Source of the DNA: Helicobacter sp.
GTDB taxonomy: Bacteria > Campylobacterota > Campylobacteria > Campylobacterales > Helicobacteraceae
Direction: 5' to 3'
Length of the DNA stretch: 23,967 bases
Assembly (NCBI GenBank): GCA_022766795.1
Contig: JALEPE010000101.1
Location: 1 to 23,967 of the forward strand
Shown: positions 7,906 to 15,672 of the stretch, in pieces
Layout: each line of letters begins with the position of its first letter
How positions within the stretch are numbered: the first letter of the stretch is position 1
Notes under the pieces: model-generated
Told to the model about the DNA's origin: nothing
Databases searched by the model: none
The model's input: only the letters and a program-made list of their open reading frames with translations
Translations under genes and position numbers: made by a program

Positions 7906-8808
7906 ATGGAGTTAAGAGTTCCTGCAACAAGTGCAAATTTAGGACCGGGCTTTGATAGTTTGGGGCTTGCGCTTGCGCTTTATAATCGCTTTAGTATAAA
8001 GCACTCTAAAATCACTTCAATTCAAATTCGCGGAGAGGGTGCTAAGAATCCTAAATTGCGTCTTGATAATGTGTTTGTTAAAATATTTAATGAGCAATTA
8101 AAAAGGCTTACGGGTGAGGTAATGCCTTTTAAATTTGTCTTTGATAATGTGATTCCCATTTCTAGGGGCTTAGGGAGTAGTTCTGCGGTGGTTATTGGAG
8201 CAATTTCTGCTGCTTTTAAAGTTGCACAAGTGCCTTTTGATAAACAAAAGATTCTTAATGCCGCTTTGCGCTATGAATCACACCCTGATAATATCACTCC
8301 AGCTTGTATGGGTGGATTTAATGTGTGTATGCTTGCCAATAAAGATAAGGAAGTGCGTTTTTTGCATAAAACGTTACCCAATTCCATTGTTGCTGTGGTT
8401 GTAATTCCTAATCAATCCACTTCTACGCAAATTTCACGTCAGACACTGCCTAAGAGATATTCTCAAAAAGATGCAGTATTTAATCTTTCTCACGCAAGTG
8501 TGCTTTCTAGTGCATTTATGTGCGAGAAGTTTGAGTTATTGCGGGAAGCAAGCCAAGATAGATTCCATCAATTTTATCGTATGAAGCAGATTCCAATACT
8601 TTTTGAAGTGCAACGCACTGCTTTGCAAAATGGTGCGCTAATGAGCACATTATCAGGAAGTGGCTCAACATTTTTTAATCTTTGTTATAGAGAGGATAGC
8701 AAACGACTTTTTGATGTATTGAGCCAAAAATTTTCAAAACTTAATATTTTAATATTAGATTTTGACAATGGCGGTGTGCTATTTGAAAATGAAAGCTTAG
8801 AGTTTTAG
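7906..8808 (+). CDS. thrB: Homoserine kinase
   Basis: ThrB phosphorylates homoserine to O-phosphohomoserine, the penultimate step to threonine, in the cytoplasm. The 300-residue product is a GHMP kinase of normal length. Motif 1 (PATSANLGPGFDSLGLAL) begins at residue 5, and the ATP-binding loop PISRGLGSSSAVVIG lies near 84-98. Motif 3 is STLSGSGST near residue 246. An AAAGGTGG Shine-Dalgarno sequence lies six bases before the ATG. The gene lies nine bases after the coiled-coil gene and upstream of the translation cluster, the same order as the thrB-infB-rbfA neighbourhood of H. pylori (recalled, not searched). Confidence 0.96.
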   Translation: MELRVPATSANLGPGFDSLGLALALYNRFSIKHSKITSIQIRGEGAKNPKLRLDNVFVKIFNEQLKRLTGEVMPFKFVFDNVIPISRGLGSSSAVVIGAISAAFKVAQVPFDKQKILNAALRYESHPDNITPACMGGFNVCMLANKDKEVRFLHKTLPNSIVAVVVIPNQSTSTQISRQTLPKRYSQKDAVFNLSHASVLSSAFMCEKFELLREASQDRFHQFYRMKQIPILFEVQRTALQNGALMSTLSGSGSTFFNLCYREDSKRLFDVLSQKFSKLNILILDFDNGGVLFENESLEF

Positions 8809-8835
8809 GAATCTTAATGAATTTAAGTTCCAGTT

Positions 8836-8844
8836 TGCTATAAT
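8836..8844 (+). promoter_or_regulatory. Extended -10 promoter of the ylxR-infB cluster
   Basis: TGCTATAAT is a full extended -10 (TG, one base, TATAAT) without a recognisable -35. The -10 ends only 11 bases before the ylxR ATG at 8856, so the predicted transcript start (about 8851) gives a leader of roughly five bases with no room for a Shine-Dalgarno sequence. Confidence 0.6.
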
Positions 8845-8855
8845 TCCGAGCGTTT

Positions 8856-9098
8856 ATGTCAAGTCCAGTTAGAATGTGTGTTGCGTGTAGAGGGAGATTT
8901 CCACAAGAATCTCTACTGCGTTTGCAGTATCACGATAGATTGCAGGTATTTAAAGGAAAGGGTAGAAGTTTTTATGTCTGCAAAAGCTGCCAAAGCATTC
9001 CAAACTTAAGCGATTCCATTATTAAAGTTTGCAAATTGGATAAAAAACACAAAGAAACCATTAAAACCGCATTAAAGGAGATTTTTTTATATGGATAA
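8856..9098 (+). CDS. ylxR: YlxR/DUF448 family RNA-binding protein
   Basis: YlxR proteins are small putative RNA-binding proteins encoded in nusA-infB operons; some act as nucleoid or RNase P-associated factors in other bacteria. The 80-residue product has the family core RMCVACRGRFPQESLLRL (residues 6-23), a KGKGRSFYVCKSC stretch near 50, and four cysteines in two CxxC pairs (CVAC, CKSC) that may bind a metal. The ATG has no Shine-Dalgarno sequence but lies just after an extended -10 box, so translation may be near-leaderless. The 3' end overlaps infB by eight bases, the classic order ylxR-infB-rbfA. Confidence 0.92.
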   Translation: MSSPVRMCVACRGRFPQESLLRLQYHDRLQVFKGKGRSFYVCKSCQSIPNLSDSIIKVCKLDKKHKETIKTALKEIFLYG

Positions 9099-11889
9099 AA
9101 TCCGTATTAGTCAAATTGCAAAAGAGTTGAGTAAAACAAGCAAAGAAGTTTTGCAAAAGGCGCAAGAGTTAGGATTTGAAGTTAAAACCGCATCAAGTGC
9201 AGTCACTGCGACACAAGCAGATGAGTTGTATAATTATATTTTATCAGGTGCAAATCCTAATGCTACCAAGATAAAGTTGGAAAGCGAAGAGACGCAAAGT
9301 GGAAACAAAACGCGCACTAACAAGAAAACAGAGAAAGAAGGAAAAGAAACTAAAAAACTTAAGGAAACCTCTAAAGAAACAAAAGAGGGTGCAAAAACCT
9401 CCACAAAAGTTGCAAAAACCTCCACAAAAGAAACAAGCAAAAAAACCAAAAAAGAAACTAATGAAGCCGCAAAAAAAATGGAATCACAAAAGCCTACAAA
9501 AGTCCTAAATATTGCAGAAAAAGAGGATAAAGCAGTGGAGATAAAAAAGGTGCAAGAAGTGGTTAAAGACACTAAAGTTTTTCCACAGAACGCAGAGAAA
9601 ATCGTACAAACCGCTCAAGATTCCACACAAGAATCCAAAGAGGCTATATCAAAGATTTCACAAGAGAATCCAGCTATTAAACGCACAGGGTTGAGAATTG
9701 TCAAAAAGCGTGATTTTAAAGAGCTGCTACAAGAGAGGACAGAATCGGAAATGGGAGAACGCAGGGAATCTCCGCGCACATTGCAAGATTTGCTAGGCAA
9801 TTTAGAGGAATCACAAGCACAACATAAAAAAAAGAAAAAAGAAAAAAGCGGAATCCATACAAGTAAGAATCCAACACACCAAAAAATGGATTTAATGGAT
9901 AATCGTGAGTTTCAAAATGTAAGAGATGATGACGATGAGGATGAGGGCATTATTTTATTTGATTTAAGCGTGCAAGATGAACGTGATATGGACGAGGAGG
10001 AGAACGAGCGTAAAGCTACAACAGAACGTATTAAAGTGCAACGCCATAATCCTTTTATGGAGCAGGGAAGCACGAGACGTTCAAGCCGTAAAAAAGCCCC
10101 AAAAGTTCAAAAAACACAAGAGAGCGTGAGTGGAATTGTAAAGATTCCAGAGGAAGTGCGGGCGTATGAATTTGCAGAGAAAATTGGTAGAACTACTGGA
10201 GAAGTGATTAAGGTATTGTTTAAACTTGGAATGATGGTTACTAAAAATGACTTCTTGGAAAAAGATGCCATTGAGATTCTAGCAGACGAATTTGATGTGG
10301 AAGTGGAGTTTTTAAATACCGCTGAAGAGCTTGATTATACGCAGTTGCACGCTAAGGAAGACAAGGAGGAGCATTTAATAACGCGTGCTCCTGTTGTTAC
10401 AATTATGGGACACGTGGATCACGGAAAAACCTCCTTGCTAGATTATATTAGAAATACTAAGATTGCATCGGGTGAAGCAGGGGGAATCACACAGCATATT
10501 GGGGCTTATACCATTACAAAAAATGGTAAAGATATTACCTTTATTGATACACCCGGACACGAAGCATTTAGTGAAATGCGCGCAAGAGGAGCGCAAGTAA
10601 CTGATATTGCCATTATTGTCATTGCAGCAGATGATGGTGTAAAGCCACAAACCATTGAAGCACTAAACCACGCTAAAGCCGCAAATGCTCCCATTATCAT
10701 TGCGGTAAATAAAATTGACAAACCCGATGCGAATCCCGACAAACTCAAAGCAGAAGCTGCAGAGCTTGGATTTACGCCGCTAGAATGGGGTGGAGAGTAT
10801 GAGTTTGTGCATATTTCGGCAAAAACAGGTGAGGGCATTGATGATTTATTGGAGACAATTTTATTGCAGGCTGAAATTTTAGATTTAAAAGCAAATCCAA
10901 ATCATCCAGCACGTGCGGTTGTTATTGAAAGTAGTTTAGAAAAAGGTAAAGGTCCTGTGGCGACACTTATCGTGCAAAATGGAACATTAAAAGTCGGTGA
11001 TAGTATTATCGCTGATACCGCATTTGGTCGCGTTCGTGCCATTAGCGATGATTTGGGTAAATCTATTGCAGCTATTACTCCAGCGGGTGTGGGTGTGATT
11101 ACGGGATTAAATGAAGTGCCACCAGCAGGCTCAATTTTGCTTGCTGTGGAGAATGATACAATTGCAAGGGATTATGCACAAAAACGCGCCACGCACTTGC
11201 GACAAAAAGAACTTTCACACTCTACGAAAGTTTCTTTTGATGAGCTAAGCACAATGGTTGCACAAGGGCAATTAAAAAGCCTACCTGTGATTATTAAGGC
11301 TGATACGCAAGGAAGCCTAGAGGCGATTCGTGGTAGCTTGGATAAGCTACAAAATGAGGAAGTGAAAGTCAATATCATTCACAAAGGTGTCGGGGGAATT
11401 ACAGAAAGCGATGTTACACTTGCGGGTGCTAGCACAAACTGCGTGATTTTAGGCTTTAATGTGCGTCCAACAGGAAGCGTAAAGAATAAAGCTAAAGAAC
11501 TAGGAATTGAAGTAAAAACCTATTCTATTATTTATGCCTTATTAGATGATATTAAAGCCTTGCTTGGTGGGCTTTTATCGCCAGTGAAAGAGGAAGAAAA
11601 TACCGGTCAAGCTGAGGTTAGAGAAACATTTAATATTGCAAAGGTTGGCACGATTGCAGGGTGTTTTGTTACAGAAGGAACGATTCAACGTGGAATTAAA
11701 GTGCGCCTAATCCGCAATGGTGTTGTGATTCACAATGGTAATATTGCGTCTTTAAAGCGGTTTAAAGATGATGTAAGAGAAGTCGCAAAAGGCTTTGAAT
11801 GCGGAATTATGTTAGAGGATTACAATGATATTCAAATTGGCGATGTGTTTGAAACCTATAAAGAAGTGGAAAAACAAAGGACACTTTAA
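9091..11889 (+). CDS. infB: Translation initiation factor IF-2
   Basis: IF-2 is the GTPase that brings fMet-tRNA to the 30S subunit and promotes joining of the 50S. The 932-residue product has an N-terminal IF2-N helical domain (1-52), a long Lys/Glu/Thr-rich linker (about 55-330), a second IF2-N domain (about 350-400), then the G domain: G1 GHVDHGKT at 440-447, G3 DTPGHE at 486, G4 NKID at 540. Domains II to IV follow to the C-terminus. A Shine-Dalgarno AAAGGAG lies ten bases upstream of the ATG inside ylxR. The stop overlaps the rbfA ATG by one base. The linker contains a near-perfect 21-base tandem repeat (9391-9430). Confidence 0.98.
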   Translation: MDKIRISQIAKELSKTSKEVLQKAQELGFEVKTASSAVTATQADELYNYILSGANPNATKIKLESEETQSGNKTRTNKKTEKEGKETKKLKETSKETKEGAKTSTKVAKTSTKETSKKTKKETNEAAKKMESQKPTKVLNIAEKEDKAVEIKKVQEVVKDTKVFPQNAEKIVQTAQDSTQESKEAISKISQENPAIKRTGLRIVKKRDFKELLQERTESEMGERRESPRTLQDLLGNLEESQAQHKKKKKEKSGIHTSKNPTHQKMDLMDNREFQNVRDDDDEDEGIILFDLSVQDERDMDEEENERKATTERIKVQRHNPFMEQGSTRRSSRKKAPKVQKTQESVSGIVKIPEEVRAYEFAEKIGRTTGEVIKVLFKLGMMVTKNDFLEKDAIEILADEFDVEVEFLNTAEELDYTQLHAKEDKEEHLITRAPVVTIMGHVDHGKTSLLDYIRNTKIASGEAGGITQHIGAYTITKNGKDITFIDTPGHEAFSEMRARGAQVTDIAIIVIAADDGVKPQTIEALNHAKAANAPIIIAVNKIDKPDANPDKLKAEAAELGFTPLEWGGEYEFVHISAKTGEGIDDLLETILLQAEILDLKANPNHPARAVVIESSLEKGKGPVATLIVQNGTLKVGDSIIADTAFGRVRAISDDLGKSIAAITPAGVGVITGLNEVPPAGSILLAVENDTIARDYAQKRATHLRQKELSHSTKVSFDELSTMVAQGQLKSLPVIIKADTQGSLEAIRGSLDKLQNEEVKVNIIHKGVGGITESDVTLAGASTNCVILGFNVRPTGSVKNKAKELGIEVKTYSIIYALLDDIKALLGGLLSPVKEEENTGQAEVRETFNIAKVGTIAGCFVTEGTIQRGIKVRLIRNGVVIHNGNIASLKRFKDDVREVAKGFECGIMLEDYNDIQIGDVFETYKEVEKQRTL
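9391..9430 (+). repeat. 21-base tandem repeat in the infB linker
   Basis: The 19 bases at 9391-9409 recur exactly at 9412-9430, a period of 21 bases, encoding two AKTSTK heptapeptide units. The period is a multiple of three, so unit gain or loss would keep the frame. Confidence 0.85.
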
Positions 11890-12257
11890 TGCAAAATATT
11901 AAATTAGCGCGGGTGGAATCGCTTTTAAGAGAGATTCTACCTAGCGCGTTAGCGAATCTTAGTGACACGCGTTTAAATACATTAAATGTTGTGGAAGTGC
12001 GTTGCTCACGTGGTAAATATTTTGCAGAAGTATTGTTAGACGCGCCATTTGCAAGTGAAGTAGAACAAAAAGAGATTCTAAAGCAGCTCAAAAAGGCACA
12101 TAGTTTGATTAAAGAGTATTGCTTAGAGGAAACAGGTTGGTTTCGTTGCCCGGATTTCAAATTTGTATTTGATAGAAGTTTAGAGAAAGAGAATCGCTTA
12201 GACGCGATATTTGAAAGCCTGCAAAAAGAGCGTGAAAACAAAGAAAAGGAAGCATAG
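11889..12257 (+). CDS. rbfA: 30S ribosome-binding factor RbfA
   Basis: RbfA binds the 30S subunit and helps late maturation of the 5' end of 16S rRNA, important in the cold. The 122-residue product starts with the typical MQNIKLARVESLLREILPSAL and has KH-type elements with LNTLNVVEVRCSRGKYFAEVLLD and a long helix ending in a charged tail. Its ATG shares one base with the infB stop (TAATG), and the rimP ATG follows its TAG directly, so the three genes are translated from one message. Length is normal for the family. Confidence 0.93.
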   Translation: MQNIKLARVESLLREILPSALANLSDTRLNTLNVVEVRCSRGKYFAEVLLDAPFASEVEQKEILKQLKKAHSLIKEYCLEETGWFRCPDFKFVFDRSLEKENRLDAIFESLQKERENKEKEA

Positions 12258-12692
12258 ATGACACTTACACCGGAGCTTGAGAGTAAGATTAAAATACTAG
12301 TAGAGAGTTTGGGATTTGGGCTATATGAGATTCTAAATATCAAGGAAAATGAAAATCAAATTTTACGCATTTGTATCACCAAAGCCACAGGTAGTGTTAA
12401 TTTAGATGATTGCCAAGAGGTAAGTTTAGCAATTTCTCCTTTGCTTGATGTTGAGATTCCAGAATCACAAAAGTATTTTTTGGAAGTAAGCTCGCCCGGA
12501 ATTGAGCGGAATCTTAAGAATTTAGAGCATTACAAAGGCGCAATTAACGAACTTGTTAAGATTAAAACAATGGATAAAAAAGAGTTTAAAGGCAAACTTT
12601 TAAGCGTTGATGCTGCGCAGATTGCGCTTGAGGGTGGCATAGTGATTCCACTTAATGCCATTAAAAAAGCGCAAACATACTTTCAGTGGTAG
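12258..12692 (+). CDS. rimP: Ribosome maturation factor RimP
   Basis: RimP (older name YhbC or YlxS) assists assembly of the 30S subunit, acting before S12 binding. The 144-residue product shows the two-domain layout: an N-terminal alpha/beta domain with NLDDCQEVSLAISPLLDVE and the signature YFLEVSSPGIERNLKN (about 74-89), then a small SH3-like beta domain (about 95-144). The gene begins immediately after the rbfA stop. In many bacteria rimP lies at the head of the nusA-infB operon; here it follows rbfA, as in H. pylori by recollection. Confidence 0.93.
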   Translation: MTLTPELESKIKILVESLGFGLYEILNIKENENQILRICITKATGSVNLDDCQEVSLAISPLLDVEIPESQKYFLEVSSPGIERNLKNLEHYKGAINELVKIKTMDKKEFKGKLLSVDAAQIALEGGIVIPLNAIKKAQTYFQW

Positions 12693-12719
12693 AACAAGGG
12701 AATTAAAAAAGGTTTTTAT

Positions 12720-13778
12720 GTGGAATCCCACGCTTTTTATTTGGATTTGTGTTTGCAATGTGCGTGGAGAGAGCAGTTACAGACATTACCAAATCCAGCA
12801 GTTGCGGCGTTAGTGCTAGATAAATGGGGTGCGATTTTGAGTATAGAGGCGCATAAAGAGAGTGGCAAGCCACACGCGGAGGTGTTAGCGTTACAAAAAG
12901 CCTACGCGAAGTTAAGTGGTGATTCCGCGATACTTTCTTTACAAGAGCCTCACGCGATACACCGCTATTTATTGCAATTTGCGATTCCGTATTTTAAAGA
13001 TTCCATAATTTACATTACACTAGAGCCTTGTGCTAGCGCGAAATGCGGTAAGACACCCTCTTGCGCGACTTTGCTTAAAGCATTGTGTCCAAAGTGTGTT
13101 GTGATTGGCGCACAAGATCCCAATAAAAACGCAAAAGGCGGCACACAAGAATTAATAGAGGCTGGAATCTCTGTGATTAAAGCGTGGGAAATAGAATCGT
13201 TAAGGACGATACACGATAAGGCGATTGCGCTTTTAGAGCCTTTTAGGCTTTTGCAAGAAAATGGGCGCGTGGTTGTGTTTAAATATGCCTCTAGGCTTGA
13301 TGGCAGTATTGATGGTGGGCAGATTAGCACACGCGTAACGCAGAGTTTGATGCACAATTATCGCACTAAAGCAGATGTTTTATTGATCTCGGGCAAAAGT
13401 GTGCGTGAGGATAATCCTACGCTTGATACGCGTTTTGCAACATTGAGGCATAGGAATCCTAATGTGGTAATTCTCACGCGTCAAGTAGATTTTCCACGCA
13501 CTGCGCCTTTGTTTGCGATTCCAAATCGGCGCGTAGATATTGTGAATACTCTACCACCTTTGCGCGGATTTGTATTTTGTGAGGGTGGTGCTGGGCTTTT
13601 AGCGAGTATGCAAGATGAAATAGATATTTTACTTGTAATGTTAAATGCAAGTTTTAATAGTGGTGCGAAACTCACAATGCGTCTGCAACGCGAGTTTCAG
13701 CTTTTACATAGTATGCAAAGCAATGATGACATACTGCTGTGGCTAATGCCAAAGCGGTATTCTAAATGGGAAAAATAA
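12720..13778 (+). CDS. ribD: Riboflavin biosynthesis deaminase/reductase RibD
   Basis: RibD deaminates the pyrimidine product of GTP cyclohydrolase II and then reduces its ribose, two early steps to riboflavin. The 352-residue product has an N-terminal cytidine-deaminase-like domain with zinc ligands in PHAEV (His52, Glu54) and EPCASAKCGKTPSC (Cys104, Cys115), and a C-terminal DHFR-like reductase domain beginning near VVVFKYASRLDGSID (about 183). The gap between HAE and PC (about 50 residues) and the two extra residues between the zinc cysteines are longer than in E. coli RibD. The start is GTG at 12720, placed seven bases after AAGG; an overlapping ATG at 12718 is out of frame. It closes the plus-strand cluster, 27 bases after rimP. 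Confidence 0.93.
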   Translation: MESHAFYLDLCLQCAWREQLQTLPNPAVAALVLDKWGAILSIEAHKESGKPHAEVLALQKAYAKLSGDSAILSLQEPHAIHRYLLQFAIPYFKDSIIYITLEPCASAKCGKTPSCATLLKALCPKCVVIGAQDPNKNAKGGTQELIEAGISVIKAWEIESLRTIHDKAIALLEPFRLLQENGRVVVFKYASRLDGSIDGGQISTRVTQSLMHNYRTKADVLLISGKSVREDNPTLDTRFATLRHRNPNVVILTRQVDFPRTAPLFAIPNRRVDIVNTLPPLRGFVFCEGGAGLLASMQDEIDILLVMLNASFNSGAKLTMRLQREFQLLHSMQSNDDILLWLMPKRYSKWEK

Positions 13779-14012
13779 CTAGGAATAATCACTCTTAAGA
13801 TTTTGCAAATAATAAAATAAACTCGCAATAAATTCTTTATTTTTTTGTTGTAATTTTGTAAAATTTTTTTTAACCCTTGCCCCAATCCATTGGAGCTTTT
13901 TGAGTATGTGGGCATAAATGCGATAAACCTTGCAACGGCAAACCACGCAATAAGACTTAAAGGCGCACGCAAGATACCAAACAAACTTGCAAACGCATTT
14001 TGCGCTTTTTTG

Positions 14013-14399
14013 CTACTTCACCAAGCATTTTGCAGGATTGACGCAATCAAGCTGTTCGTAAAATTTATGCTTTTGCTCCAAGATTTTTAGAATCTCTTGG
14101 GTTTTCTTTAAGTCGGCTTTGATATATTCTATTTGATTTTTTACAATCTCCTTGCGCTCTGCAATCGTGCTTTCGCCCTGCATATACAAATCCATATAAA
14201 GCTTGATAGTCTTTATCTCCATTTTGGTTTGCCTTAAATACTCTACCCAGCGCAAAGCCTCTATATCGCTTTCGCTAAAATAATGCACATTGTTTTTATC
14301 GCTTTGCAAAAAAGGAAACAATCCCTTTTTAATCCAGAATCGTATCTTTGTAGAGGGAATCCCCGTTTTGCGCTCCACTTCAATGATTGTTCTTTTCAT
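14013..14399 (-). CDS. MerR-family transcriptional regulator
   Basis: The 128-residue product has the MerR layout: an N-terminal winged helix-turn-helix (residues 3-70; IIEVERKTGIPSTKIRFWIKKGLFPF, then VHYFSESDIEALRWVEYLR) and a long dimerisation helix (about 80-115). The C-terminal end has two cysteines, Cys119 and Cys125 (CVNPAKC), and no metal-binding loop of MerR/CueR type, so a redox or electrophile sensor of the AdhR/NmlR kind is plausible. MerR proteins activate promoters with over-long 19-20-base spacers by twisting the DNA. Such promoters precede mdaB, the cupin and the P460 remnant in this window. The gene follows mdaB by 39 bases with its own AGGGG Shine-Dalgarno sequence and is probably co-transcribed, so it may control its own level. 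Confidence 0.88.
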   Translation of the reverse strand: MKRTIIEVERKTGIPSTKIRFWIKKGLFPFLQSDKNNVHYFSESDIEALRWVEYLRQTKMEIKTIKLYMDLYMQGESTIAERKEIVKNQIEYIKADLKKTQEILKILEQKHKFYEQLDCVNPAKCLVK

Positions 14400-14438
14400 C
14401 TTTTGCCCCTGTTTTTTAGCCTTTAAGTTTATGCGATT

Positions 14439-15020
14439 TTACCCAAACACTCTCTTTAAATGCGCTGTATAGTCTTGAATGTATTGCTCCACTTGCGGAT
14501 TCTTTACGACATCGTTACAAATAAAAGTTGGCAGAGCACTCATTCCCATAAATTCGTGTGCTTTATGCAAATGGAAATACACACCCTCTACGCCCACACC
14601 CTCAAAAAAGCCATTAGGCTCTGTGAAAGCCTCTAGGGGTGCATTCCAAGTGAGCGAAAACATATATTTCTTATCCTTTAAAAGTCCGCCCGTGCCATAG
14701 CCTTGCGTGGGTGTTGCGCTATGGCGTCCATCGCTTGCAAAAAATTTCCCAGCTCCTGCGATTCCAACTTCATCAATGTATTTTTTTACAATCCAAGGTT
14801 CGCCCATCCACCAGCCGGGCATTTGATAGATGATTACTTTGCTGTCTAGCCATTTTTGCACCTCTGTTTGCTCATCATAGCCCACATCAATGTGTGTTTC
14901 CAAAATCTTAAAGCCTAGATTCTGCAAAGTCTGCTTTGCAACATTATGCAAGGTTTGGCTAAGCCTCCCACCCGAATTTCCAAAAGCCTTACCGCCATTT
15001 AAAAGTAGAATTGTTGCCAT
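14439..15020 (-). CDS. mdaB: NAD(P)H:quinone oxidoreductase MdaB
   Basis: MdaB is a cytoplasmic FAD flavoprotein that reduces quinones by two electrons from NADPH. It avoids semiquinone radicals and protects Helicobacter against oxidative stress. The 193-residue product is of normal length with LLLNGGKAFGNSGGRLSQTLH at the N-terminus (flavin site), YQMPGWWMGEPWIVKKYIDEV (about 85-105), and the family run YMFSLTWNAPLEAF. An AAGGAG lies six bases upstream of the ATG. A MerR-type promoter with a 19-base spacer lies at 15062-15092. The MerR regulator gene follows on the same strand, so this looks like a two-gene, self-controlled unit. Confidence 0.94.
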   Translation of the reverse strand: MATILLLNGGKAFGNSGGRLSQTLHNVAKQTLQNLGFKILETHIDVGYDEQTEVQKWLDSKVIIYQMPGWWMGEPWIVKKYIDEVGIAGAGKFFASDGRHSATPTQGYGTGGLLKDKKYMFSLTWNAPLEAFTEPNGFFEGVGVEGVYFHLHKAHEFMGMSALPTFICNDVVKNPQVEQYIQDYTAHLKRVFG

Positions 15021-15061
15021 TCTAGCTCCTTAAAATTTTGATGATTTAAATGCAGTCTGCA

Positions 15062-15092
15062 ATTATACAGCCTGATACTTGGTATTTGTCAA
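15062..15092 (-). promoter_or_regulatory. MerR-type promoter (19-base spacer) of mdaB
   Basis: Minus strand: TTGACA (15092-15087), 19-base spacer, TATAAT (15067-15062). A dyad ATAC-CAA-GTAT is centred on spacer position 7. The predicted start near 15055 leaves a leader of about 35 bases to mdaB. The over-long spacer with an internal dyad is the hallmark of MerR-activated promoters. Confidence 0.7.
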
Positions 15093-15096
15093 GGGG
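15062..15096 (-). repeat. 35-base direct repeat, copy 1 (mdaB promoter)
   Basis: Same orientation as 19288-19322, 33 of 35 bases identical. It includes the whole -35/-10 unit and the CCCC run before it. The two copies bracket the segment holding arsR, the R-M genes and arsP. Confidence 0.85.
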
Positions 15097-15178
15097 GGGT
15101 ATAGAGAATATTAAGTGGAATCCCTTGAGAGAAAAAGATAGACAAAGCAACGCAAATGTGGGACGCAGAGAGTAGCAA

Positions 15179-15523
15179 CTATTTAGTGCATTTATTCTCT
15201 AAAGAAATGCGTTTAAGCTCGGGCAGGGGGAGATTTAAAAGCTCAATATGCTTTAAAGCGTCTTTGCAAAAGCCATTTAAATCTTTTTTGATTCCATAAT
15301 ACGCCCATACACCTTGCCTTTGAAGCTCCAAAAATCCTGCGTCTTTAAGGATTTTTAGATGACGCGAGAGGCGAGATTGCACCATATCCAAAGAGGCTTG
15401 TAAATCACATACGCACAGCATTCCTTGCTTTTGGCAATGTTGTGCTAAAAATGCGAGAATCCTAATGCGGCTTTCATCGTTGATTGCCCCTGTGATTTTC
15501 AAAAAATCTTCTATGTTTTGCAT
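15179..15523 (-). CDS. arsR: ArsR-family metalloregulatory repressor
   Basis: ArsR is a dimeric winged-helix repressor that leaves its operator when trivalent arsenic or antimony binds. The 114-residue product has the fold typical of the family: ISO helix DESRIRILAFLA (16-27), the metal-binding CVC at Cys37 and Cys39 within LCVCDLQ, and the recognition helix VQSRLSRHLKILKDAGFL (48-65). The CxC pair in this position matches As(III)-sensing ArsR. An AAAGGTGG Shine-Dalgarno sequence precedes the ATG. It lies at the far end of the cassette from arsP, whose promoter carries an ArsR-type palindrome, so arsP is the likely target. The restriction gene lies 149 bases upstream on the same strand. Confidence 0.9.
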   Translation of the reverse strand: MQNIEDFLKITGAINDESRIRILAFLAQHCQKQGMLCVCDLQASLDMVQSRLSRHLKILKDAGFLELQRQGVWAYYGIKKDLNGFCKDALKHIELLNLPLPELKRISLENKCTK

Positions 15524-15623
15524 ATTCCACCTTTTTAAAATTTTGTCCCTAGAGCAACCAAGAACCCAAAATCATCATCTCTCTATACCGATAATAAACT
15601 GCACTGCGCTTAATACAAGAAGG

Positions 15624-15629
15624 ATTATA
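15624..15629 (-). promoter_or_regulatory. Possible -10 box for arsR
   Basis: Minus strand TATAAT, about 100 bases before the arsR ATG, in the gap after the restriction gene; no good -35. It would let arsR be transcribed apart from arsP. No ArsR palindrome is seen in this gap. Confidence 0.35.
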
Positions 15630-15672
15630 GGGATTAGGTGTGAAAATGGCTTGATTTCTATTATTCACAGAT

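Noticed and set aside
13697..14090. Open frames on both strands between ribD and the MerR gene (95 residues minus, 66 residues plus)
   Set aside because: They overlap the 3' ends of ribD and the regulator, have no Shine-Dalgarno sequence and no family resemblance. The 234-base gap seems non-coding, with T-rich runs but no clear hairpin.
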